DNA from: Gallionella sp.
GTDB taxonomy: Bacteria > Pseudomonadota > Gammaproteobacteria > Burkholderiales > Gallionellaceae
NCBI GenBank assembly: GCA_028710565.1
Contig: JAQTTV010000023.1
Coordinates: forward strand, 1-52,436
DNA: 52,436 nt
Direction: 5' to 3'
Translations under genes and position numbers: made by a program
Shown here: positions 9,398-17,450 of the stretch, piece by piece
How the letters are laid out: every line of letters starts with the position of its first letter
How positions within the stretch are numbered: the first letter of the stretch is position 1
The notes under the pieces: generated by a model
What the model saw: the letters and a program-made list of their open reading frames with translations, nothing else
What the model was told of the DNA's origin: nothing
Databases searched by the model: none

Positions 9398-9802
9398 AAA
9401 GGGAAAGGTGAAGGGCTAAGCCCACGCGGATACCAAACTCCCCTCGCCCGTTTACGGGAGAGGGGGCTGGGGGAGAGGGTGCGTCGCGCCCAAAAAATTC
9501 AAAATCGTGCGAATCTGTCGCACCCACAAAAACCTTGAGGGCTGTGGGATGGGGGTTGAATGGTTCGTTACAAATGAACGTTTCTACCCCCACCCTAACC
9601 CTCCCCCTGCAAGGGTGAGGGGACAAAACCTTGGGGGCTGCGCCCAAAACCCGCGCCCTCTCCCCTGCCTGCTTCGCACCCCTCGCTACGCTCTCCCCGC
9701 ACGCGGGCGAGGGAGTGTGATGCGCCACGTTTCTCATTTCACCTTTCACTTTTCACAGCTTTTAAGGGTAAAAGTCCAAACCATAAGCTCCCTACGCATA
9801 CG
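9398..9802. repeat. Intergenic block of REP-like palindromes and a TTTCAC tract
   Basis: There is no gene here. Three REP-like units are readable: 9439-9480 (CCCTCGCCCGTTTACGGGAG then AGGGGGCTGGGGGAGAGG), 9590-9624 and 9657-9715, the last two less regular. At 9727-9760 is a short run of TTTCAC/TTTCACC units of the type seen again at 21.5 kb and 24.65 kb. The palindromes between greB and the convergent FGE gene could act as a bidirectional terminator. Confidence 0.7.
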
Positions 9803-10744
9803 CTACGGGAGCGTCCTGGCGAGACGGAAACCAATGACGTCGCTCCGATCCGTCGCAGTGCTGTTGAAGCGATTCGCAGCGCGCACAATCTGTGGAATGC
9901 TGAACCACGAGCCGCCACGCAACACACGCCGTTCCGTCGCGCCACTCCAAACACTCCCGTCTGTGGGCGCGCCGTTATAGTCGCTATGATAGCTGTCCTG
10001 CACCCATTCCCAGACATTACCGATCATGTCATGCAAGCCAAAACCATTGGCAGGGAAGCTGCCTACAGGGGCGGAATTTACCCATTTATCTCGACCTTGC
10101 GCCAATCCACCCCAACCTGCATCTACACCGTAGTTGGCGTATTCGTGGCTGGCTTCCTGCCCCCACGGATACATGCTGTTGCTCCCCGCCCGCGCGGCGT
10201 ATTCCCATTCGGCTTCGCTCGGTAAACGATAGGTTTTTCCTGTCTGCGCATTGAGCTTTTGAATAAAGGTTTGTACATCATCCCAGCTGACTTTCTCGAC
10301 GGGGCAAGTGTCGCCGCAATCCTTAAAATGACTGGGATTGCTACCCATCACCGCTTGCCATTGCGCTTGGGTTACTTCGTTTTTGCCTAGCTCAAAGCCA
10401 CGGAGCTGTACCTTGTGCGGTGGGGTTTCATCCGATTCGCACGAACCATCTCTGCCATGCGCACAACCCATCATAAAATTGCCCGCAGGCAGACTGAGCA
10501 TGGTGATGCCAAACTTTTCGGTCCGTTCGGTGATTGGAGTGGAATCTATATGAGAGGCGATAACGGGTTCAGCAGCACGTGGTTTGGTCGGCTTAGGCGC
10601 ATAAACAGGTTTTGGCTTCGGCGTAGTTTGCGCCGCACGCTCACGCGCTTCGGCTTCCTGTTGCTTCTGATATTTGCTATCTAAACTCGCCCCCGCGACG
10701 CAGCACCATAAACAGCCCACCAATCCTAACCACGCTGGTTTCAT
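9803..10744 (-). CDS. Exported FGE-sulfatase (SUMF1-like) fold protein, non-catalytic
   Basis: Protein of 313 residues with a hydrophobic N-terminus (MKPAWLGLVGCLWCCVAGAS), probably a signal peptide or membrane anchor, and a Pro/Lys-rich linker (~40-70). The formylglycine-generating-enzyme-like domain follows: MLSLPAGNFMMGC, NEVTQAQWQAVMGSNPSHF, YRLPSEAEWEYAARAG, GNVWEWVQDSY, RVLRGGSW and GFRLAR. In sulfatase-activating FGE, reactive cysteines lie after GGSW; here the segment is GGSWFSIPQIVRAANRF with none, so it is more likely a binding module. The start is placed at 10744 because ATGA overlaps the caspase stop (10741-10743); an earlier in-frame ATG would lie inside the caspase gene. Third gene of an EACC1-caspase-FGE operon. 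It may be a periplasmic sensor or target of the caspase. Confidence 0.83.
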   Translation of the reverse strand: MKPAWLGLVGCLWCCVAGASLDSKYQKQQEAEARERAAQTTPKPKPVYAPKPTKPRAAEPVIASHIDSTPITERTEKFGITMLSLPAGNFMMGCAHGRDGSCESDETPPHKVQLRGFELGKNEVTQAQWQAVMGSNPSHFKDCGDTCPVEKVSWDDVQTFIQKLNAQTGKTYRLPSEAEWEYAARAGSNSMYPWGQEASHEYANYGVDAGWGGLAQGRDKWVNSAPVGSFPANGFGLHDMIGNVWEWVQDSYHSDYNGAPTDGSVWSGATERRVLRGGSWFSIPQIVRAANRFNSTATDRSDVIGFRLARTLP

Positions 10745-12249
10745 TTTTTGCATTCCTTGCTCAATTTCTGTAGCTGAATCATGGCTTTTTGATTGCCCGC
10801 TTGCGCGGATTGCAGATACCACGGACACGCCTGAGCATAGTTTTTCGCTTCGCCCAATATGCCCATTTCATAGCTCAAACCCAACAAACGCATGGCTTCG
10901 CTGTCCAGCGGAGCGAATTCCCCACTCGCCAACTGTTGCGCGGCGGTTTGCCATTGTTTTTCGTCATCGCCATTCAACACCTCTTTGGCGTGTTGAATCG
11001 CCGCCAAGCGTTTTGCTTCCTTCACTTTCGCTTCATCCACCACGGGGACAACGGGGGTTTCAATCACCGTTGTGCCCACTTGCGTGGAATCAGGAGAAAA
11101 CCACAGCATCGCGACCAATACCAACACGCCCACCGCCGCGAATGCGAGTATTTTCTGAATAGGCAATTTGCTGACGTTTGGTGATTCAACCGACTGTTCT
11201 GGCACAGGTTTTGGCTTGGGATCGACGATGCGGTGCGTGGGCTGGGGAGTTTTGGGTGGCGGCGTTTCCACCTGAACAGGTTTTGCACTGGGCGGCAGCA
11301 GCTCTAGCCTGTCCCATAGACGCACAAAATTCAGCGCATCTTTGTTCGCGTAACAATTTGAAATCAACGCGTCTTGGGCGGTTTCAAGTTCGCTCAGGTC
11401 TAGCTTGGCTTTGGCGATGATGCGCATCGCCTCGTTCAGAATCTCGTGGGTAATGCGATCTTCTTTGGCGAGGTCATACAAATACGGACGAATTTTATCG
11501 GCGCGTTCCTTACGGCTGTCTCGTCCACTTTTGGCAAGAATCAGCTCGCCGTTTTCGTCTTTCAGGAAGCGTTTGGGGACTTGGGTAGGATTGTCCGCCG
11601 TTACTTTTTCGCGCACATAGTGAAACAATTCCCCCAAGGTCACCAGCCCGCTGCTGTCTCGGTCGGCCGCGCCGCGCAGTCCTTCAATCAGATGTTTGGT
11701 GAATAAGCTGTAGCCGCCTTCGGCGCGATCGAGTGCCACTTGGTCATTGGAAGCCGCCGCGATTAAACACGTGCCCATGACTTTGTCATTCAGGGTTTGC
11801 AACTGGGAGCTTAAATCGCCTTTGAACACCTGCCCCGCCGTGCCGCTGTAGCAGCAATCCAGCAAGATGACGACTTTTTTGCAATAGTGGCGGCTAATCC
11901 AACGGTAAATTTCTTCAAAGGAAACCGCCGTGGCTTCCAGATAATCCGCCTCGGTGTCGGCGGTGGCGAGATACAAGTCGTTGTTTTTGTTGTTGGGCAA
12001 GCCGTGCCCTGAGTAATACAACAACACGAGGTCATCTTTGCCTGCCGCTTTGAGGATTTTAATCAACGACCGTTTGATTTCGCCACTGGATTTATTGACC
12101 AGCAGCGTGATGTCGGTAAACAGCCCGCGCCCTTCGGCTTTCAACTCCGCCGCCAAGCCTGTCACATCTTGCGGCGGGGACGTGAGGGCACCCAGTTCGG
12201 CTTCGGGAGTAAATTGGCTATTGCCAATCAGCACGGCGTAGTTGGTCAT
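10741..12249 (-). CDS. Membrane-anchored caspase (peptidase C14) with Sel1-like C-terminus
   Basis: Cysteine peptidase of the caspase/metacaspase fold, 502 residues. MTNYAVLIGNSQF opens the fold, YYSGHG (His82) and LLDCCYSG (probably Cys133) supply the catalytic dyad, and LIAAASNDQVALD and GYSLFTKHLIEGL complete the domain by ~residue 215, including an EF-hand-like DRDSSGLVTLGEL. A helical segment (~250-315), a Pro-rich linker and one transmembrane helix (~366-384, ILAFAAVGVLVLVAMLWF) follow. The C-terminal ~60 residues resemble a Sel1/TPR-like repeat (EAMRLLGLSYEMG...ACPWYLQSAQAGNQKAM). The predicted topology puts the peptidase in the cytoplasm and the repeat outside. It starts 3 bases after the EACC1-like gene and overlaps the FGE gene by ATGA. 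Probable effector of a conflict or cell-death module. Confidence 0.88.
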   Translation of the reverse strand: MTNYAVLIGNSQFTPEAELGALTSPPQDVTGLAAELKAEGRGLFTDITLLVNKSSGEIKRSLIKILKAAGKDDLVLLYYSGHGLPNNKNNDLYLATADTEADYLEATAVSFEEIYRWISRHYCKKVVILLDCCYSGTAGQVFKGDLSSQLQTLNDKVMGTCLIAAASNDQVALDRAEGGYSLFTKHLIEGLRGAADRDSSGLVTLGELFHYVREKVTADNPTQVPKRFLKDENGELILAKSGRDSRKERADKIRPYLYDLAKEDRITHEILNEAMRIIAKAKLDLSELETAQDALISNCYANKDALNFVRLWDRLELLPPSAKPVQVETPPPKTPQPTHRIVDPKPKPVPEQSVESPNVSKLPIQKILAFAAVGVLVLVAMLWFSPDSTQVGTTVIETPVVPVVDEAKVKEAKRLAAIQHAKEVLNGDDEKQWQTAAQQLASGEFAPLDSEAMRLLGLSYEMGILGEAKNYAQACPWYLQSAQAGNQKAMIQLQKLSKECKK

Positions 12250-12252
12250 GGT

Positions 12253-12600
12253 TTATTGCAGCTGTTCCAACAATGCTTTGATTTCTTGGCTGTTTTTGTT
12301 TTTGGCATTGATTTTAAACACCGTACCATCGGGCTGAGTGATTTCTAACTCCAACGACGATTCCCGAAACAACAGCTTCTCAATAAAGCCCACCAGCACC
12401 TTTCCCGCATCCGACCCCACAAAACTCAGTGCCATCATCCCCATGGCAACCAACACACCCTTGCCGTTTTCAACGGGCTGCGAGGGCAAAGTTGCCGCAA
12501 TCTCGGTTTCCGCGTTCAGCGTGTCACACAGTTCACGCGTGATGACCTGCAAATCCTCATCATCCATTTTGTCGCTGGATAAGCGTAGCGTAATGCCCAT
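12253..12600 (-). CDS. EACC1-like small protein (effector-associated constant component)
   Basis: Protein of 115 residues with the pattern of EACC1, a small protein described as a constant partner of caspase and trypsin-like effectors in bacterial NTP-dependent conflict systems. It has an N-terminal strand-helix (LRLSSDKMDDEDLQVITREL), a central Gly/Ala-rich hydrophobic helix (VLVAMGMMALSFVGSDAGKV) and a C-terminal strand pair SLELEITQPDGTVFKINAKN followed by a helix. No enzyme motif is visible. It is the first gene of the operon, 3 bases before the caspase. The identification rests on pattern and neighbourhood; a generic DUF is the alternative. Confidence 0.6.
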   Translation of the reverse strand: MGITLRLSSDKMDDEDLQVITRELCDTLNAETEIAATLPSQPVENGKGVLVAMGMMALSFVGSDAGKVLVGFIEKLLFRESSLELEITQPDGTVFKINAKNKNSQEIKALLEQLQ

Positions 12601-12714
12601 TTTGTCTCTCCCTGATTATTTTTTGGATGCGCCCTGCGCAAGTGTTAAGCATACCCGATTTCGTTGTGTTCGACGGAAAGCACCCGCTCTAAACGTGGAA
12701 AAAGGGAGGAATCC

Positions 12715-13971
12715 TTAACCCTCCTGCCGCCACAAATACGCGCCTATCCCCACGCCCAGCGCGCTTAACGCCAGCACATAGTAAGCGGGGGCAAGGGGGC
12801 TAAGCGGGACGAGCAAGCTGACCAGCACGGGGGTGAGTCCACCGAAAACTGCATAGGCGACGTTGTAGGAGAACGATAAGCCTGAGAAGCGCACCACAGG
12901 TGGAAAGGCGAGTACGGCGGCACTGGGTATCACACCAATGACCCCCACAAAAAAACCACACAGCGCGTACCAACCGTAGATGCTTTCAGGCGCGACGGTC
13001 ATTTGTTGATACAGCAACAACGATGATGCGCCCAATGCCACGCAGCCCACCATCATCACGCGCCCCGCACCCAAGCGATCCGCCAGCGCACCGAATACCA
13101 CACAACCCAAAGTCAAAAACAAGGTGGCGATGCTATTCGCTTGCAAGGTCGTGGCAGCCGAAATGCCGTGCAATTTTTGCAGCAAAGTGGGCGTCATTAA
13201 GATCATCACCACAATCGCCGCCGACAACAGCCAAGTCATCAACATGGTCAGTATCACCGCAGGGCGATGGGCGCGAATCACGGTTTTCAACGGCAGTTCA
13301 TCCGCCAAGGTTTGCCGCGCCTGCATTTCTTTGAACACGGGCGTTTCGTGCAACCATTGACGTAACCACACCGACACCAACCCAAAAACACCGCCGATGA
13401 TAAAGGGCACACGCCATCCCGTGCTTAACAGCTCGACGGGGGTATAGCTCGTATTGATATACGTTGCCACCAAGGAACCGAGCAAAATCCCCCCCGTCAG
13501 CCCCGCCGTTAACGTGCCGCAGGCAAAACCGACATGCCGCGCAGGCACATGCTCCGCCACGAACACCCACGCCCCTGGGACTTCGCCGCCAATCGCAGCA
13601 CCTTGCAAAATACGCAAGGCCAATAACGCCAGTGGCGCGTAAATACCGATGTCAGCGTAAGTGGGCAGTAAACCGATGGTGAGGGTCGGTACGGACATCA
13701 AGAAAATACTGAGGGTGAACATCTTTTTGCGCCCCAGCAGATCCCCGAAATGCGCCATCACAATGCCCCCCAAGGGACGCGCCAAATAACCTGCTGCAAA
13801 AATACCAAAAGTTTGGAATTGGCGTAGCCACTCTGGCATATCGGGTGGGAAGAACAGTTTGCCGATGGTGACGGCAAAAAACACGAAAATAATAAAGTCG
13901 TAAAACTCTAACGCGCCACCTAAGGCAGCCAATGAGAGCGTGCGAAAATCTTTGCGAGTAAGAGAAGACAT
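12715..13971 (-). CDS. MFS transporter, metabolite:H+ symporter type
   Basis: Twelve-helix major facilitator protein, 418 residues, inner membrane. It has the MHS/ProP-type signature GALEFYDFIIFVFFAVTIGK in helix 1, the loop 2-3 motif GDLLGRKKMF, and RILQGAAIGGEVPGAWVFVAEHVP around helix 5. These are found in proton symporters for organic acids, proline/betaine or shikimate; the substrate cannot be told. The start at 13971 is chosen because AAGGA lies 6 bases upstream; the longer frame from 13992 has no ribosome-binding site. Divergent from mscS, with ~217 bp between them and no recognised operator. The gap to the EACC1-like gene (12601-12714) holds nothing recognisable. Confidence 0.88.
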   Translation of the reverse strand: MSSLTRKDFRTLSLAALGGALEFYDFIIFVFFAVTIGKLFFPPDMPEWLRQFQTFGIFAAGYLARPLGGIVMAHFGDLLGRKKMFTLSIFLMSVPTLTIGLLPTYADIGIYAPLALLALRILQGAAIGGEVPGAWVFVAEHVPARHVGFACGTLTAGLTGGILLGSLVATYINTSYTPVELLSTGWRVPFIIGGVFGLVSVWLRQWLHETPVFKEMQARQTLADELPLKTVIRAHRPAVILTMLMTWLLSAAIVVMILMTPTLLQKLHGISAATTLQANSIATLFLTLGCVVFGALADRLGAGRVMMVGCVALGASSLLLYQQMTVAPESIYGWYALCGFFVGVIGVIPSAAVLAFPPVVRFSGLSFSYNVAYAVFGGLTPVLVSLLVPLSPLAPAYYVLALSALGVGIGAYLWRQEG

Positions 13972-14188
13972 ACGGTTCCTTGAAAAATACAACTGACGAA
14001 GTACTTCAAATTATAGGCGATAGCCGCCCGATTTAAGGACTAATATCTGATACGCAGGACATCAAAGACGGGTATTTGTGTAGAATTGAACGGCAAATAC
14101 ATACTGCAAATTGCCTTAGTTGCATCATATCGTGTTCGCTTGCCACCTCGTCTCAGCCCCCTCATTGCGATTACATTAGGAACTCAGC

Positions 14189-15103
14189 ATGGACTTTTTA
14201 CAGTTAATTTATAGCCAGTTAGAACGCATGGCAGTCTACCCTTGGTTTTCTATTGCCGAGACGCAAATCAACTTGCTCAGGTTATTCGGCTTAATCGTCA
14301 TTGTGTTCATCGTTTGGCGAGTCAGTGTCGTATTTGAAAAAACCTTACGGCATATTGGGCTTGAGCAAAATCAAGTAACCACGCCTGGCTGGTACGCCTT
14401 AAGCCGCATCAGTCATTATGTCATCTGGATTCTTGGCGTGGTCATCGGACTGAGCTATTTGGGTTTCAATATGGCGAGTTTTGCGGTCATCGGCGGGGCT
14501 ATTGGTGTGGGCGTGGGCTTTGGGCTACAAAACATCATCAGCAACTTTGTCTCTGGCATCATCATCTTGATCGAAAAAATCATCAAGATCGACGATATGG
14601 TGGATTTGCAATCAGGGGTGATGGGGCGCGTCACCGAAATCAACTTGCGCTATACCCGCGTGACGACCTCTGATTCGATTGATATCATTGTCCCGAATTC
14701 AGAATTTATCACTGGACGCGTCATCAACTGGACATTAGGCGAGCGGACGCGCCGCTTGCATATTCCGTTTGGGGTGGCTTATGGGGTAGATAAAATGCTT
14801 GTGAAAGAAGCCGCGATTGCAGCGGCAATCAGTGTGGCAGGTGCCGATCAGCCGCCTGAACGCGAGCCTGACGTATGGTTGGTTCGCTTCGGAGACAGCA
14901 GCTTGGACTTTGAACTGGTGGTTTGGGTTGGGCCAGAACAGATTGCCTCACCGAAAAGAACCGAAGCGCAATACTTATGGGCGATCGAAGATGAGCTCAA
15001 AAAACGGCACATCGAGATCCCTTTCCCACAACGCGATTTGCATATTCGCTCAGGGACACTGGCGGTGACCGTCAACCAAGCCAACGAAACCAAACCCGCT
15101 TAA
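14189..15103 (+). CDS. mscS: MscS-family mechanosensitive channel
   Basis: Small-conductance mechanosensitive channel of 304 residues that releases solutes under hypo-osmotic stress. It has three predicted transmembrane helices (residues ~28-46, ~70-92, ~95-115). The pore helix is Gly/Ala-rich (VIGGAIGVGVGFGLQNIISN) and is followed by the beta domain (EKIIKIDDMVDLQSGVMGRV, IIVPNSEFITGRVINW) and an alpha/beta C-terminus. AGGA precedes the ATG. Its TAA is part of the terminal repeat of a MITE-like element. Confidence 0.92.
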   Translation: MDFLQLIYSQLERMAVYPWFSIAETQINLLRLFGLIVIVFIVWRVSVVFEKTLRHIGLEQNQVTTPGWYALSRISHYVIWILGVVIGLSYLGFNMASFAVIGGAIGVGVGFGLQNIISNFVSGIIILIEKIIKIDDMVDLQSGVMGRVTEINLRYTRVTTSDSIDIIVPNSEFITGRVINWTLGERTRRLHIPFGVAYGVDKMLVKEAAIAAAISVAGADQPPEREPDVWLVRFGDSSLDFELVVWVGPEQIASPKRTEAQYLWAIEDELKKRHIEIPFPQRDLHIRSGTLAVTVNQANETKPA

Positions 15104-15246
15104 GAACCTGTTACGATCTTACTGCGAGGCCGTGATCGAGGCTCATGCGCTGCTCGAAATTCTCATTTACACCCGTAAACTGCGGTTTCTGCACTGCTCT
15201 TCACCCCGCTTACGACCTCTCGCGACAGATCGTAAACAGGTTCTAA
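15102..15246. repeat. MITE-like element, family 2
   Basis: About 145 bp bounded by inverted repeats AGAACCTGTTACGATCT at the left and GATCGTAAACAGGTTCT at the right, with further pairing inward (GCGAGGCCGT versus ACGACCTCTCGC). No coding potential. It supplies the last bases of the mscS stop codon and separates it from the convergent ychJ-like gene. Only one copy is in the window. Confidence 0.75.
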
Positions 15247-15253
15247 GTGGCAC

Positions 15254-15637
15254 TCAGTCAACATCACCATCGACATAAAACCATCGCCCGTCTTCGCGTA
15301 CAAAGCGGCTGAGTTCATGTAAACGCTGCGCCCTACCCTGCACTTTATAGCGCGCGACGAATGCTACCGTAGCATGTTCCGCATCTTGCTGTTGATGAGT
15401 CTGCACGTCTAACCCCAACCATTTAGTGGGCAACTCCGCCGCCAAATTCAACACCACAGGACGCGTGCTGCGATGCCAAGTTGACAGCAAATAAACCTCA
15501 TTCATCAAGGTATAAGCGGTATAACGCGAACGCATCAACACCTCAGCCGTCGGCGCAATTGCCTGACCATCAATATACAGCCCGCAACAAGCTGCGTAAT
15601 GTTTGGGGTTACCACAAGGGCAGAATATATTTTTCAT
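15254..15637 (-). CDS. ychJ: YchJ-family SEC-C motif protein (UPF0225)
   Basis: Small protein of 127 residues with an N-terminal SEC-C zinc motif, CPCGNPKHYAACCG, followed by APTAEVLMRSRYTAYTLMNE and HRSTRP. This is the YchJ/UPF0225 layout, with an NTF2-like fold after the zinc finger. Its function is unknown. The start is placed at MKNIFCPCG because the zinc motif normally lies at the N-terminus; the longer open frame upstream adds 27 unrelated residues. The E. coli version has a second SEC-C motif at the C-terminus, which is absent here. Confidence 0.85.
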   Translation of the reverse strand: MKNIFCPCGNPKHYAACCGLYIDGQAIAPTAEVLMRSRYTAYTLMNEVYLLSTWHRSTRPVVLNLAAELPTKWLGLDVQTHQQQDAEHATVAFVARYKVQGRAQRLHELSRFVREDGRWFYVDGDVD

Positions 15638-15752
15638 ATTGGCACTCGGCCATAGATTGAATTTGACCTTAACATCCCGTCGAGAGCAACGCGACGCGCT
15701 CTGACAAAACGAGTTCACGTAGTGTCAGAGCGAGTAATCAACGAAGAGAGAA

Positions 15753-16112
15753 TTACCGCCGATAAGCAAAATATTGCATAGAGCCATCTTGATTCTTCCA
15801 TTCAAAAACCAAATTACCATCCTCTACTTTCGCCACACCGTTGTTCCACGTTTTGAGCGAACCGACGAAATGCACCTCATTTTTGACCACTTGGTAACGT
15901 CCAGCATCCACACCATTCATTTGATAAGTGCCATTCGGCAATAGATTGATCGTACCTTTGCTCCAGCTCGGCGCGATACACCAATACAATCCTGCCAAAC
16001 TATTCGCGACAGAAACCTTGCTATTCTCTTGGCTAGCATTAGCAGCGTGCGCCGACCATGCACTACTGCAAAACAACAATACGATGATGGTTCCCAAAAT
16101 TTTGGTTTTCAT
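15753..16112 (-). CDS. Small secreted protein of unknown function
   Basis: Protein of 119 residues with a clear signal peptide (MKTKILGTIIVLLFCSSAWS then AHA, probable cleavage after AHA). The mature part is beta-rich: LAGLYWCIAPSWSKGTINLL, NGTYQMNGVDAGRYQVV, VEDGNLVFEWKNQDGSMQYF. This looks like a small lipocalin/DUF-type barrel that is not recognised more closely. The ATG at 16112 has AGAGGAG at good spacing; the longer frame to 16154 lacks one. Single gene. Confidence 0.75.
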   Translation of the reverse strand: MKTKILGTIIVLLFCSSAWSAHAANASQENSKVSVANSLAGLYWCIAPSWSKGTINLLPNGTYQMNGVDAGRYQVVKNEVHFVGSLKTWNNGVAKVEDGNLVFEWKNQDGSMQYFAYRR

Positions 16113-16272
16113 GGCAATGCTCCTCTGTGAGTGGACGAAATCCTCCGCACACAAAGAACGCTGACGGAGGGGAAATCCATTGCGGATTTCTCAGCACATT
16201 TTATACGGACTGGGTGATAAAAACATACGTGCATAAATTTGAATATTCAATAACGCGGATCAATCGACATTT

Positions 16273-16944
16273 TCATTGCCCCGCACACAAATTTTCACAT
16301 GGCACGCCATCGCCATTCCCATCCAAGCGTTTTACGCCACATTGATTGAGGTAGTATTTCGCCTCTTCGCAGCTGGTCATTTGGTTGCAATATTTTTTGT
16401 TACCGCAGGACATACCAAGGGGCGTGGCAGGGAGAATGGCGGAGGCGGGTTCTGCGTAGGGGTGTGTTTTACGCCATTCCCACGGGGGAGTCGGATTACT
16501 CAATGCCCATAAGCCTCGCGGAACGGATTGGGCTTCTTTTTGCAGTGCGATCAGGACTTGGTTGTTGTGGAAATGTGAGTATTCCCACGCCATGCCGAGC
16601 CGAATTTGTTCGGCGTTGACATCTAAACCCGCGACGTTAAGGTGCGCCACCATACGTCCGTATTGATCCATCGTTTGACTCACCACTTGCACCGATTTGC
16701 CCATGACCAAGTCGGACAAGGACTTTTTGGACGTTTCGCCAAAGGGTTGGGATTTTTCAGGCGCATCGATTTCGGCGAGGCGGATGCTGAGTGTGCCAGT
16801 CCCTTGTTTAACCAGCACGGTATCGCCATCCAGCACGGTCAAAATTTGCGTGGTAAACGTTTCGGCTTGAACAGAATAAGCACAAAGCAATAGCATGATT
16901 GCAGCTACGAATGGGTTTGCACCCACAGTCATTTTTAAATCCAT
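16273..16944 (-). CDS. Secreted thermonuclease-like protein with excalibur domain
   Basis: Protein of 223 residues: signal peptide (ending near AYSVQAET), a staphylococcal-nuclease (SNc) domain and an excalibur calcium-binding domain. SNc features are VLDGDTVLVKQGTG, IRLAEIDAPEK (Asp/Arg of the active site), YGRMVAHLNVAGLDVN and GMAWEY. The excalibur domain has CNQMTSCEEAKYYLNQCG and DGNGDGVPCENLC. It probably cleaves nucleic acid in the periplasm or outside the cell. The start at 16944 (CAGGAG 9 bases upstream) lies inside the end of pgpA, so the gene appears to be the last member of the rib-nusB-thiL-pgpA operon. Confidence 0.87.
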   Translation of the reverse strand: MDLKMTVGANPFVAAIMLLLCAYSVQAETFTTQILTVLDGDTVLVKQGTGTLSIRLAEIDAPEKSQPFGETSKKSLSDLVMGKSVQVVSQTMDQYGRMVAHLNVAGLDVNAEQIRLGMAWEYSHFHNNQVLIALQKEAQSVPRGLWALSNPTPPWEWRKTHPYAEPASAILPATPLGMSCGNKKYCNQMTSCEEAKYYLNQCGVKRLDGNGDGVPCENLCAGQ

Positions 16945-17450
16945 AGCAGTACGCTCCTGATAATTGCCATACACAACAAGGCGTAGCCCGCCGCCAGCAC
17001 ATCGTCGAACATCACGCCTAAGCCGCCTTTGAGGTGTTGGTCGAAATAACGTATGGGTTGTGGTTTTACGATGTCAAAAAAACGAAACAAGGTAAATGCT
17101 AGCAATGACCATTCCCAGCCTTCAGGCGTAAAAAACAGCACCAACAACATTGCCACAATTTCGTCCCACACCATGCCGCCGTCATCGGGCGAATTCAATG
17201 CCCGTCCCGTGATGTCACATACCCACACGCCAATGGCAAATGCCCAGATCAAGGCCAGCAAAAATAGTGCGTCGGATAAGCGCGGAGCCAGGAACCAATA
17301 CATCGGGAACGCCACCAGCGTGCCAAAGGTGCCAGGGGCTTTACGCGCCAAGCCACTGCCGAATCCAAAGGATAGAAAATGCGCGGGATGGCTTAAAATA
17401 AATCGCCAATCCGCTCGAATCATCTCCTCATTTGAAGTGATCATACCCAT
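16935..17450 (-). CDS. pgpA: Phosphatidylglycerophosphatase A
   Basis: Inner-membrane phosphatase that converts phosphatidylglycerophosphate to phosphatidylglycerol. 171 residues with the family motifs GSGLARKAPGTFGTLVA, MVWDEIVAM and MFDDVLAAGYA, and several transmembrane helices. The start at 17450 (after GGGGGGAAC) overlaps the end of thiL; an internal ATG at 17423 lies just after the thiL stop but has its purine run too close. It follows thiL as in many gammaproteobacteria. Confidence 0.93.
   Translation of the reverse strand: MGMITSNEEMIRADWRFILSHPAHFLSFGFGSGLARKAPGTFGTLVAFPMYWFLAPRLSDALFLLALIWAFAIGVWVCDITGRALNSPDDGGMVWDEIVAMLLVLFFTPEGWEWSLLAFTLFRFFDIVKPQPIRYFDQHLKGGLGVMFDDVLAAGYALLCMAIIRSVLLWI

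Noticed and set aside
10745..10828. Longer start for the FGE protein inside the caspase gene
   Set aside because: It removes the signal-peptide-like N-terminus and lacks a ribosome-binding site; the ATGA overlap at 10744 is better.
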